31,916 nucleotides of DNA, from contig VSNO01000027.1 in NCBI GenBank assembly GCA_009774375.1, positions 1 to 31,916 on the forward strand, written 5' to 3'. A program made the translations under genes and the position numbers. The stretch comes from Lachnospiraceae bacterium (GTDB taxonomy: Bacteria; Bacillota; Clostridia; Lachnospirales; Lachnospiraceae). Below the pieces are notes generated by a model, which saw nothing but the letters and a program-made list of their open reading frames with translations, did no database searches and was not told the DNA's origin. This document shows, in pieces, positions 9,544 through 17,333 of this stretch. The stretch's first letter is position 1. Every line of letters starts with the position of its first letter.

Positions 9544-10620
9544 ATGGAAACAGATGGATTTACCTGCATATCAAATCACATTAAAGGATTTTATCCAGGA
9601 CAGGAGGGACTATACTATGGAACGCTTCTTCCCGGTTACCTGGGCGGCAACGATCCTCTCGACGGCGTCGAGATCTGGGAAAGCGGCAGGGGCTGCCCGC
9701 ACTGGCTCTATGTCACCTACGGACTTACCGATCTGTATCCCGATGATAATTCGGACGACGACAATGATCTGGAAGACCGCGATGATGACCCGGAGGCCGA
9801 CGATGATAACGCAGTGAGCGGTTTCGGCTTTGAACTTACTTTCCGCCTAAAGCGCGGCAGCGAAGAGACACCGCCCGTCTGGCCGGTCAGTCTGCTGCAA
9901 AATCTGGCGCGTTATGTCTTTTCCACAGGAAACACTTTCGATTCCGGGCACTATTTAAACGCAAATGGTCCGATTGCCCTGGAAACAGACACCCAACTGA
10001 CATGTCTCGGCTTTTTGACTGATCCGGAACTGGGCAGCATGGATACAGTAAACGGATCCATGGTATTTCTGGAAGCCATCGGCATCACAGAAGATGAGCT
10101 AAACTCCATGATGTGCTGGAACGGAGAATGCTTTTTAAAGGAGCTTCTCAAACACACTCCTTACGGGATCTCAGATCTGTCCCGGACAACACTGATGAGC
10201 CAGCCGGACTTTCACCGTGCGTGGGAGCAAGGCGTGGAACGCGATGGCTCATCGACAAGTGTATTATATCTGTCAGATCTTACTGCCCGTTTGGAGAATA
10301 ACAAAGGTTATCTGCAGTTAGGCGCAGGCCACATCAGCCAGATCCGGACCCTGCTCAGGGCGAGGATCGGGAAAAACAGACCCTTCGTCCTGCAGTGCAA
10401 TGGCACTGTTGTCTGTTTCGGATCCGCACAGCAGTCAGCGATCGATACGGACAACGATGCCATCATCATCTCGCTGACGCCGGAAACCCTCAATGAGATC
10501 TGTGAACTTTTAATGCCGCATGTTGGACTATATACCCCAAAAACCATACCGCTTACCATAGAAGTGGTTCCCACACATATCCGGGATCAGGACGGCACGA
10601 TCGTACAGACGATAGAATAA
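9544..10620 (+). CDS. Suppressor of fused (SUFU) domain protein
   Basis: The 358-residue protein has the N-terminal pattern of bacterial SUFU-domain proteins (PF05076 type): an HIKGFYPGQEG start, the GGNDPLDGVEIW segment, PHWLYVTYGLTDLY, then GFGFELTFRLKRG and PPVWPVSLLQNLARYVF. SUFU homologues in bacteria are known mainly as immunity proteins for polymorphic or contact-dependent toxins. The odd feature is a very acidic insert at about residues 61-83, almost entirely Asp, Glu and Asn, between two conserved strands. The C-terminal 150 residues after the SUFU core were not recognised. GGAG lies 11 bases before the ATG. The gene stands alone with its own promoter and terminator, and no toxin gene is next to it. 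Its function here is inferred only. Confidence 0.85.
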   Translation: METDGFTCISNHIKGFYPGQEGLYYGTLLPGYLGGNDPLDGVEIWESGRGCPHWLYVTYGLTDLYPDDNSDDDNDLEDRDDDPEADDDNAVSGFGFELTFRLKRGSEETPPVWPVSLLQNLARYVFSTGNTFDSGHYLNANGPIALETDTQLTCLGFLTDPELGSMDTVNGSMVFLEAIGITEDELNSMMCWNGECFLKELLKHTPYGISDLSRTTLMSQPDFHRAWEQGVERDGSSTSVLYLSDLTARLENNKGYLQLGAGHISQIRTLLRARIGKNRPFVLQCNGTVVCFGSAQQSAIDTDNDAIIISLTPETLNEICELLMPHVGLYTPKTIPLTIEVVPTHIRDQDGTIVQTIE

Positions 10621-10623
10621 TAG

Positions 10624-10649
10624 AAAAATGCCGCCTTAGCGGCATTTTT
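10624..10649. terminator. Bidirectional terminator between the SUFU gene and the ATPase operon
   Basis: AAAAATGCCGC (10624-10634) pairs perfectly with GCGGCATTTTT (10639-10649) around a CTTA loop. It starts four bases after the SUFU stop and ends four bases before the convergent ATPase stop at 10654. It has a U-tract both ways and serves both genes. Confidence 0.93.
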
Positions 10650-10653
10650 CCAT

Positions 10654-11844
10654 TCAAAAATCATCGATCACCGGTATATCTTCCTCAAAGGTCTCCTCCC
10701 CGAGTTCGTTGATGGTGGTATCCCCCGCCCTGCCATACTGATAGAGCTGGTCTAAGAACTCGATCGCCGCGCGGATCTTGGTGCGCAGCAAATAGCCGCC
10801 CGACTGGGTAGATGCCGCCAGCGAAGCGGCGGACAGACTGGGTGTCCACTCGTACGCCCTGCCATGGAAATCCTGTATCTTACACAAGATCTCGTTGATC
10901 TCATCCTTTGTCAGAGGCAGCAGCTGGGGCGCCTTTGTCAGCATATCCAGAACAGCTCTGGCAGGCTCCTGTTCCTCCGGATAGACCTCCTCGAGATTTT
11001 CGTACTCGTGCTTTCCTTCGATCACATCCTCCACGTAGGAAGCACTGAGCGCGAAAATGCTGAATGTCGATTCCGGGCACTGGTTCGGCATCAGAAATTT
11101 CGCCATATTCCTGTATGCGTTCAGGCGCGCTTTCTTGCCAAGGCGCCCCATGAGCTCCGTCTCATCGACCAGGATCACCCAGCCATGATACCCCATCTGT
11201 GTAAACAGATGGCTCATAAAGGAAATATAGTCCCCGCAGTGCTTTGTCTTGGTAAAATTGACATTGTATTTCACAGGCTCGTTAAATATGCGACGATAGA
11301 TCTTCTTCAAAGGCGCATTTGCCACAAAATCTCCCTCAAGATCGGCCTGCAGGAGAAATTTCTCATCCGGGTCCTCCGTGTTGAGATACGAGCGGAACAG
11401 ATAGTACAGCTTATCTGTCTCCAGCTGTTTCGCAGCGTACAGGTACATCTCGTTTGCGATCGGGCTTTTCGCCGATATCTTGTCCACCTCATGCATGAAT
11501 CCCGGCTGTTCGCGTCTGGGAAGATACGTGTTCTGTATCAGTTTCTGGTACACCAGATAGAGCTTGTCCATCGGTGTCTCCTTGCTCAGTGACAGGTATG
11601 AGACGACCATCTCATTGGAATGGGCAAGGCTGAACACGGTATTGAGCAGATGCGTCTTTCCTTCCCCGTACTTTCCGCAGATCACCATACCGCTCGATCT
11701 TCCCTGCTCGGATACCTGATCGAGCCGTTCTGATATTTCCTTCATGATCTTCGGACGCGCCTCCGAAAAATACTGCCCCACGGCGCGGGAGGGCACTCCC
11801 GAGCGCAGCGCTTCGATCATATGTCTCGCTTCTATATCATACAT
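10654..11844 (-). CDS. BrxD-like P-loop ATPase (DUF2791/BREX ATP-binding type), third gene of operon
   Basis: The 396-residue protein resembles the DUF2791 ATP-binding proteins that include BrxD and the ATPases of TerB/helicase defence operons. The N-terminal signature ARHMIEALRSGVPSRAV is typical. Walker A is GKYGEGKT (residues 57-64) and Walker B is VILVDETE with Asp227 and Glu228. LLRTKIRAAIEFLDQLY near 352-368 could carry a sensor-2 arginine. There is no signal peptide or membrane segment. Its ATG lies inside the end of the upstream ATPase gene (ATGTATGA, eight-base overlap), so translation is coupled. The acidic C-terminus (EEDIPVIDDF) is a possible partner-binding tail. In related systems such ATPases act on DNA with a helicase; that role is inferred here. 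Confidence 0.75.
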   Translation of the reverse strand: MYDIEARHMIEALRSGVPSRAVGQYFSEARPKIMKEISERLDQVSEQGRSSGMVICGKYGEGKTHLLNTVFSLAHSNEMVVSYLSLSKETPMDKLYLVYQKLIQNTYLPRREQPGFMHEVDKISAKSPIANEMYLYAAKQLETDKLYYLFRSYLNTEDPDEKFLLQADLEGDFVANAPLKKIYRRIFNEPVKYNVNFTKTKHCGDYISFMSHLFTQMGYHGWVILVDETELMGRLGKKARLNAYRNMAKFLMPNQCPESTFSIFALSASYVEDVIEGKHEYENLEEVYPEEQEPARAVLDMLTKAPQLLPLTKDEINEILCKIQDFHGRAYEWTPSLSAASLAASTQSGGYLLRTKIRAAIEFLDQLYQYGRAGDTTINELGEETFEEDIPVIDDF

Positions 11845-12991
11845 CCGTATCCACCCCCTGCATCGTCTTCCGGATCAGCAGCGGGATCCCCACTGCCCCC
11901 ATGCGCGCGCGTTCTATGAGCTGCCCTGCAGTCTCCCGGTCCAGCGGGGCATAGGCTGCGTCCTCCTGCGCCTCTGCCATGCACTCAGACATCGCAACGA
12001 TCACATCCGGCGTGTATTCCTGCGCTGCCAGACGGTCCATGTCGACCATGTCGGCAAAACGGTTAAACCGCTCCCCCACGATCTCATTCTGGATCCGCAT
12101 CCACAGCGCCTGATACGATTTGATCCCGGCATTTTCGTTGTCGAGCAGTTCGCGGTCAAAAGCATACACAAACATGATATTTTTCATGCTGTCGATATCA
12201 TCGATCAGCTGGCGGATACTCTCATAGGTGTCCTCCCGCTTTACCTTTGTGTAGTGCACCGGTTCCAGGCTGGAACGGCTGGTCAGGATCTCCACATCGT
12301 CGATCGTGACAAACAGGCCGGAATATCCGCCCATATGTACCAGCTCCGCCAGAGAACGGAGCATGTGTCTCGCATTGTACTTCGTGATCCGGCTGGGATA
12401 AAAATCCAGCGCACGCAGCTGGGACAGCTTGATGGAACGATCGCCCTCCAGCCACGCGAGGAGCAGTTCCCTGTTCTGTTCCTCCAACACGGGGTACCCC
12501 AGGATACTTCCTGTGAGCATACTGCACGCCAGCGCAAAATTATTGTCCATCAGTGGATCGTCCAAGAAGATCTTCCGCAGCAGGGAACGGATCTCACGTT
12601 TGGTGATCGCATCGCTCGAATCGTTCTGGGAGAGATAATCGATAAACCGCATCCCCTCCGGAATGTCCTGATGACGGAACCCCATCTGTTCGATCAGCTG
12701 ATGGCTGACCGCCTCCAGACACCCCATAATATCACACTGCTGGAGGATCTCCACATAGATATCCTTAAAATCATGAAGCCAGATATCCCTTGCCGAAAAC
12801 TGTGCCGTCTTATACGCCTCTTCCCTGGCAACTGCTGTCATCAGCTTCAGAAAATGCGTTTTTCCACTTCCCTGCCGCCCTGTCACAAACTTGATCTTGC
12901 TGCCGCCGTTCCTGATATATTCCCGAAGATATTTTTCCTGCCAGAAATCAGCGAGAAAAGAAATCCCGCATTTTTCAACCTCTTCCGCCAT
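11837..12991 (-). CDS. Second BrxD-like P-loop ATPase, second gene of operon
   Basis: The 384-residue protein has the same overall plan as its downstream neighbour but is clearly diverged. Residues 15-33 include YLREYIRNGGSKIKF, typical of DUF2791-type ATPases. Walker A is GRQGSGKT (38-45). The predicted Walker B reads FVTIDDVE (Asp231, Asp232), so the usual catalytic glutamate is replaced by aspartate, with a glutamate two positions later. FVYAFDRELL (about 274-283) fits a sensor-1 strand. It begins 20 bases after the stop of the 257-residue gene, with a GGGGG-type binding site, and overlaps the next gene by eight bases. The two ATPases may form a mixed complex in which this subunit is less active; that is inference. 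Confidence 0.65.
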   Translation of the reverse strand: MAEEVEKCGISFLADFWQEKYLREYIRNGGSKIKFVTGRQGSGKTHFLKLMTAVAREEAYKTAQFSARDIWLHDFKDIYVEILQQCDIMGCLEAVSHQLIEQMGFRHQDIPEGMRFIDYLSQNDSSDAITKREIRSLLRKIFLDDPLMDNNFALACSMLTGSILGYPVLEEQNRELLLAWLEGDRSIKLSQLRALDFYPSRITKYNARHMLRSLAELVHMGGYSGLFVTIDDVEILTSRSSLEPVHYTKVKREDTYESIRQLIDDIDSMKNIMFVYAFDRELLDNENAGIKSYQALWMRIQNEIVGERFNRFADMVDMDRLAAQEYTPDVIVAMSECMAEAQEDAAYAPLDRETAGQLIERARMGAVGIPLLIRKTMQGVDTDV

Positions 12992-13011
12992 AACCTGTCC
13001 CCCTCATCTGC

Positions 13012-13785
13012 CTACTCAGCTTCAAAAAACCGGATCGTCGCAAGAAACTGTTCCTTTCCTGCCATGTCCAATATACGGATCCCTTTCCCGCCAACCCGGC
13101 TGGGACCAAACTGAAACTTTCTTCCGTTTTTCGTCTCCTCTATGCCGGAAATATACAGCCTTGCAAGGTCAAACGCAAAGCTCTGCTGGTCATAATCCTT
13201 CCTGAAGCGGCTCATCGGCGCCAATATCTTGTACAGACTCGTCAGATAAATATCCGACTGCTTCTGCCTGTCGAGTTTGAGGACAGCCAGATCATAGGCG
13301 TCCGCCAGCTCACTGGCAAATGCCACGGCGTTAAACGATGCCTTGTTGAGCTTCTCCTGTCCGCTCCTGACGATCTCCACAAAGCTTCCCGGGCGCATGC
13401 ACTGCACTTTCCTGCGGTCCATATAGACGTCCTGATTTTCTGCGTCCAGCCTCACGCGGTAGGGAAACATCTCATAGACCGGAAATTCCCCGCGGACATC
13501 CACACCCTTTTCCGCGCAGGCTGCAAGCATCTGCTCCGCAAATTCCCCGCTCTCAAAATATCCCTTCGCGTCAAATCCGTCCGCCGCTGTCCTCATGGCA
13601 TCGACGGACTCAGAGACCGCCGCAGCCGACTGCGCCATCGCCTCCAGATCCTTTGCAAGGTTCTTGACATCACCGCCCTCGAGCTCACGGCTGACTGCCT
13701 TAAACAGTTTCTGCAGGGAAGCAAGCCCGTCCTTCACACTTTTCTGCTGCGGCTGTAGTTCCTGATAAAAATCTTCATAATTCAT
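13012..13785 (-). CDS. Unknown helical protein, first gene of ATPase operon
   Basis: I do not recognise a family for this 257-residue protein. Residues 10-70 are predicted helical and coiled-coil-like (QKLFKAVSRELEGGDVKNL and an alanine-rich stretch). Residues 98-140 look beta-rich (FPVYEMFPYRVRLDAENQDV). The C-terminus (225-257) holds FGPSRVGGKGIRILD. There is no signal peptide or membrane segment. It leads the operon with a GGAGG site seven bases before the ATG, and a good promoter lies upstream. Being first and co-transcribed with two ATPases, and divergent from a helicase, it may be the scaffold, sensor or effector of the set. It occupies the position a TerB-type protein would take in a Shango-like operon, but no TerB signature is visible. 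Confidence 0.85.
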   Translation of the reverse strand: MNYEDFYQELQPQQKSVKDGLASLQKLFKAVSRELEGGDVKNLAKDLEAMAQSAAAVSESVDAMRTAADGFDAKGYFESGEFAEQMLAACAEKGVDVRGEFPVYEMFPYRVRLDAENQDVYMDRRKVQCMRPGSFVEIVRSGQEKLNKASFNAVAFASELADAYDLAVLKLDRQKQSDIYLTSLYKILAPMSRFRKDYDQQSFAFDLARLYISGIEETKNGRKFQFGPSRVGGKGIRILDMAGKEQFLATIRFFEAE

Positions 13786-13842
13786 TCGTATACCTCCTCC
13801 AAAAACAGATCCTCCCAGACCCTGTTATCACAAACTATTAAA

Positions 13843-13871
13843 AGTATATCGGAAACAGAACATTTTTTCAA
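13843..13871 (-). promoter_or_regulatory. Predicted promoter of the three-gene ATPase operon
   Basis: On the minus strand TTGAAA (13866-13871) and TATACT (13843-13848) are separated by exactly 17 bases, a near-consensus sigma-A promoter. The leader to the ATG at 13785 would be about 50 bases. Confidence 0.75.
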
Positions 13872-13878
13872 CATATTG

Positions 13879-13907
13879 TTTCAAATAAGCGCATATTTTG
13901 ATATAAT
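13879..13907 (+). promoter_or_regulatory. Predicted promoter of the helicase gene (extended -10)
   Basis: TGATATAAT at 13899-13907 is a perfect extended -10 element. Seventeen bases upstream is TTTCAA (13879-13884), a poor -35. The same hexamer, 13 bases away, forms the -35 of the divergent operon. The transcript would start near 13914, about 45 bases before the helicase ATG, which has AAAGG eight bases upstream. Confidence 0.65.
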
Positions 13908-13958
13908 GATCGTAATCTGTACATATACCAAGAAACGATCACAGCAAAGGACAGAACC

Positions 13959-15500
13959 ATGGAACAAAAACTATACCAATGGCAGGAGGAATGCCTCGAG
14001 CGATGGTTTTCCAACAGCGGCAGGGGCATGGTACAGGCCGTGACCGGATCCGGCAAGACACTGCTGGCGCTCACTGCAGCAGCGCGTCTGTCACTGCGGA
14101 CAGACCTGGACCTGTACGTCAGGATCGTCGTTCCGACCAGCACACTCATGCATCAGTGGAAGCGCGCCATAAAATCTTTTCACGGCGATGACAGCTCCCC
14201 GGCAAGTATCGGTCTGCGCGGAGGAGGATACCGCTCCCCGCCGGACTGCAGATACATGATCTATGTGATCAACTCTGCGCGCTATGAACTCGCGCGCCAG
14301 ATCCTGACAGAACTCCGCGACGGAAAATCCGTACTGCTCATCGCGGATGAATGCCACCACTATATAAGCGGACAGAATCAGCTTATCTTCGAATTCCTGC
14401 CGCACATCACGCCCTGCAAAGACCGCTTCTTCTCACTGGGGCTGTCTGCTACCCTGCCCTCCGGTCAGGCAGGGCACGAGCTTGCCGCAGCACTTGGACG
14501 CAGGATCTACAGCTATGGAATGGAGGCAGCCGCAGCACGGCGCACCGTATGTCCATTTGATATCTTTCACATCGGACTCTCCTTCGAGCGCGATGAGCGC
14601 ATCGAATATGATGCGCTCTCCGACCGCATGTCCATCCTGTATTTCACCCTGCGCTCATCCTATCCGATCCTCGACAGCCTCGACCAGCGGGAGCGCTTTG
14701 AGCTGCTGCGCAGCCTCACCGGGGACAAGGACAGACGGATCGCAGACACTGCCCGCCAGTATATGCGCCTGTCCTACATCAGAAAAAGCCTTGTCTGCAT
14801 GGCGGCCGGGCGGCTCGACTGCACCTGCGACCTGATCCAGTATCTGGGCATACAGGACAAGATACTGATATTCGGCGAGCGCATCCGTCAGGCCGAGGCA
14901 TTGTATAAGCGCCTGCACGACCTGTACCCCGGCAAAGTGGCACGCTGCCATTCCAAGCTCGGACCACAGGCCAGCAAAAATGCCCTGGAGCGCTTCCGTC
15001 TGGGCGATATCCGGATACTGATCGCCTGCAAAGCAATCGATGAGGGCGTCGACGTGCCAGATGCCGCCGTCGGCATCATTCTGTCGGGCACCGCGACCCA
15101 GCGCCAGCGGATCCAGCGCCTCGGCAGGATCATCCGCAAAAAAGAAGGAAAAGAAACGGCATCCCTGTATTACCTGCACATCACAGAATCGTCGGAAGAT
15201 TCCTGTTTTCTTCCAGGCACAAAAGGAAACCGTATCTTTGATCTGGAATACCGGCCGGACACAGGCATGTTCTACAATTCCCGCTATGTACAAAAAGCAT
15301 CGAAGATGCTGGAACGGATGCAGCATGCCGGTATGGCGGAAAATAAGATCCAGGAGGCGATACACTGTCTGGATCTTGGCTCCGTCCGTGCAGACTGGAC
15401 GGCTGAAATAAATGTGATCGAACAGCATATCTTTCATGCGGGATCCACCCGGGAAAGAAATTACTGGACATGCATGAAAAAACTGGCGGAACAGCCCTGA
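13959..15500 (+). CDS. DEAD/DEAH-type SF2 helicase (DECH box)
   Basis: The 513-residue protein is a complete two-domain superfamily 2 helicase. A Q-like start (LYQWQEECL) is followed by motif I AVTGSGKT (27-34), motif Ia (IVVPTSTLMHQWKRA), motif II DECH (130-133) and motif III SAT (163-165). In the second domain, LIFGERIRQAEAL is motif IV-like, DEGVDVPDAA motif V, and QRIQRLGRIIR (383-393) motif VI. The arrangement is closest to the XPB/UvrB-like DNA helicases used in restriction and defence modules. It is shorter than the roughly 700 residues of many defence helicases. It is transcribed divergently from the two-ATPase operon and probably works with it. Its stop codon lies in the loop of a terminator hairpin. 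Confidence 0.9.
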   Translation: MEQKLYQWQEECLERWFSNSGRGMVQAVTGSGKTLLALTAAARLSLRTDLDLYVRIVVPTSTLMHQWKRAIKSFHGDDSSPASIGLRGGGYRSPPDCRYMIYVINSARYELARQILTELRDGKSVLLIADECHHYISGQNQLIFEFLPHITPCKDRFFSLGLSATLPSGQAGHELAAALGRRIYSYGMEAAAARRTVCPFDIFHIGLSFERDERIEYDALSDRMSILYFTLRSSYPILDSLDQRERFELLRSLTGDKDRRIADTARQYMRLSYIRKSLVCMAAGRLDCTCDLIQYLGIQDKILIFGERIRQAEALYKRLHDLYPGKVARCHSKLGPQASKNALERFRLGDIRILIACKAIDEGVDVPDAAVGIILSGTATQRQRIQRLGRIIRKKEGKETASLYYLHITESSEDSCFLPGTKGNRIFDLEYRPDTGMFYNSRYVQKASKMLERMQHAGMAENKIQEAIHCLDLGSVRADWTAEINVIEQHIFHAGSTRERNYWTCMKKLAEQP

Positions 15501-15511
15501 CTGTTCCGCCA
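15484..15511. terminator. Hairpin terminator between helicase and AAA/nuclease gene
   Basis: TGGCGGAACAG (15484-15494) pairs perfectly with CTGTTCCGCCA (15501-15511). The six-base loop contains the helicase stop codon (15498-15500). The best U-tract is on the minus strand, supplied by the AAAAAA of the helicase's last codons, so it chiefly terminates the convergent gene that ends at 15521. Confidence 0.8.
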
Positions 15512-15520
15512 TTCATTCCT

Positions 15521-17224
15521 CTATCCGGCTTCATACGGCCTGCAGTGCACCACGCACTCCTTGCCGCAAAATGCGATGCCGTAATAGCTGATATATTTGT
15601 ATCCGTCATTCCTGAGCGCCATCTCATACTTCCGATCCTCGATCTGCCGGATCGCCTCGTCCGCCTTCTGATCCAGTTCCTCAAAATCCTTCGTGACCTT
15701 GAACTCGATGACAAACGCCTCCCTGCTCCGGCGGACCGGTTTCACCAGAAGATCGCTGCGCCCTTTTCCGCCCTCCCTGTTCGAACGCACCGTATAACCC
15801 TTGATCCCCGTCAAAAGACCAGCCATCATCCCATGATAATAGTATTCATTCTGATCCATATAACTGATGGTCTCCTCAAAGATATCATTGATCTCCTCCT
15901 CCATCACGGCACAGTCCTTCGCGATCACGGCATCGTGAAGCGGGTGCATGTCCCTGCCTCTTAGCTTTTCGTGGAACCATTTCTGAATCTTCTGCTCAAA
16001 AATATACAGTACCTCTTTATTGGGGATCGTAAGCTCTGCAAAGATCTTTGTCCCTTCCATCCATTCCCTGACCTTGCGGAAATATCCCGTGAAAAACATA
16101 AAATTCCACAGGTTGTCACCCTCATCGTAAATCTCGTTGTATGTGATATCCTCATGAATCTGTATCACGATCGTACCGCCCGCCAGCAGCGTTTCGATCT
16201 TCTCCCGCTCCTCGTCGCCAGCCCGGTCGATCAGCGTTTTTACGATGCTGTTCGAGGAAGTATTCGCCCAGTAGGACATTGGCAGCCAGTCATGGTTTGG
16301 CCGTGCGTCATATATATATTTGATCACGCTCCATGGATTATAAATATCCGTCTGACCAAATGTATAGCCATTATACCAATCTTTAACTGTGTCATATTTG
16401 TCATCCAGGTCATAATAATGACACAGTTTCTCCACCTCATCCACCTTAAATCCAAAGTACTCATCAAAACCGGTACTTCTGACGGAAACAATGTTTAAAT
16501 TATTCAGACCTGTAAAAATACTCTCCTTTGACACCCGCAGGCAGCCCGTGATCGCTGAAAATGCGAGACTCGTATTGTCCTTTAAGCCGCTCTCAAATAA
16601 TGCTCTGATAAAATTGACCATCTCATTGTAAAAACCACACGTAAACGCATTCTCCAGCGGAACATCATACTCGTCGACCAGCACGACCGCTTTTCTGCCA
16701 TAATATATTTCAAGACATTTCGAAAGAAACAGGATCGCTGTCTCATAATCATTCTGACTGCCCTCCCGGCGCATGATCTTCCAAAAATGTTCCTTTCCCT
16801 TTGCCAGCTCTGGCTTCTCAAGAATAAAATCATGACGCTCAAATTCCTCCGCAATGACTCTTTCCATCTCCATATAGGACCGCTCAAAACTCTCCCGCTT
16901 AGAATCCTTAAACGTCAGATAGATCACCGGATACTGCCCTCTGTGGGCAAGATACGATTCCCCTGCCTCCATGATCTTAAGTCCGTCAAACAGATCCGAC
17001 CAGTCGCGCCTGTTTCCCTGCCAGTCCCTGTCGTCCTCAAAATAGTACTTTAACATACTCATGTTGAGCGTCTTTCCGAAACGGCGCGGACGCGTGAAGA
17101 GCGTCACCTTGGCCTGATTGTCCAACAGCTCTTTGATCATCGTGGTTTTGTCCACATAGTAAAATTCTTTCTGGATCATCTCAGCAAAATCGCTGATGCC
17201 GATCGGAAGCGGTCTGTATTTCAT
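15521..17224 (-). CDS. AAA-ATPase-like protein with C-terminal PD-(D/E)XK nuclease domain
   Basis: The 567-residue protein belongs to the clostridial AAA-ATPase-like (PF09820) plus PD-(D/E)XK nuclease (PF08011) family. The N-terminus has the family pattern PLPIGISDFAEMI and YYVDKTTMI, then the unusual P-loop TRPRRFGKT (44-52). VVLVDEYDVPLENA is Walker B. The C-terminal nuclease core shows RSDLLV with Asp491, VIEFKV with Glu507 and Lys509, and a downstream KADEAIRQI helix. The biological role of this abundant family is not established. It is the last gene of a minus-strand run, 109 bases after its neighbour. The leader holds an inverted repeat CAGGAG/CTCCTG (17248-17272). GGAGGG lies seven bases before the ATG. 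The middle of the gene is more AT-rich than its surroundings. Confidence 0.9.
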   Translation of the reverse strand: MKYRPLPIGISDFAEMIQKEFYYVDKTTMIKELLDNQAKVTLFTRPRRFGKTLNMSMLKYYFEDDRDWQGNRRDWSDLFDGLKIMEAGESYLAHRGQYPVIYLTFKDSKRESFERSYMEMERVIAEEFERHDFILEKPELAKGKEHFWKIMRREGSQNDYETAILFLSKCLEIYYGRKAVVLVDEYDVPLENAFTCGFYNEMVNFIRALFESGLKDNTSLAFSAITGCLRVSKESIFTGLNNLNIVSVRSTGFDEYFGFKVDEVEKLCHYYDLDDKYDTVKDWYNGYTFGQTDIYNPWSVIKYIYDARPNHDWLPMSYWANTSSNSIVKTLIDRAGDEEREKIETLLAGGTIVIQIHEDITYNEIYDEGDNLWNFMFFTGYFRKVREWMEGTKIFAELTIPNKEVLYIFEQKIQKWFHEKLRGRDMHPLHDAVIAKDCAVMEEEINDIFEETISYMDQNEYYYHGMMAGLLTGIKGYTVRSNREGGKGRSDLLVKPVRRSREAFVIEFKVTKDFEELDQKADEAIRQIEDRKYEMALRNDGYKYISYYGIAFCGKECVVHCRPYEAG

Positions 17225-17333
17225 ACAAGTGCCCTCCTCTACAGATACAGGAGACCTATCCGCTGCCTCCTGACTGATGTTCTTTTATTATGATATCATG
17301 TTTTTATATGGGGCGAACGGAAAACCAGACCTC

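Noticed and set aside
11744..13114. A 456-codon plus-strand reading frame across the ATPase operon
   Set aside because: It is antisense to two genes with intact Walker motifs, strong binding sites and coupled starts. Its sequence is shadow-like and no promoter or ribosome binding site was found.
10654..15500. A full BREX locus
   Set aside because: Only BrxD-like ATPases and a helicase are present. There is no PglX methylase, PglZ phosphatase, BrxA, BrxB or BrxL within the window, and the flanks belong to other units.
17291..17300. The palindrome ATGATATCAT as an operator upstream of the AAA/nuclease gene
   Set aside because: It is a single ten-base AT-rich palindrome with no second copy and no clear promoter around it; chance is sufficient to explain it.
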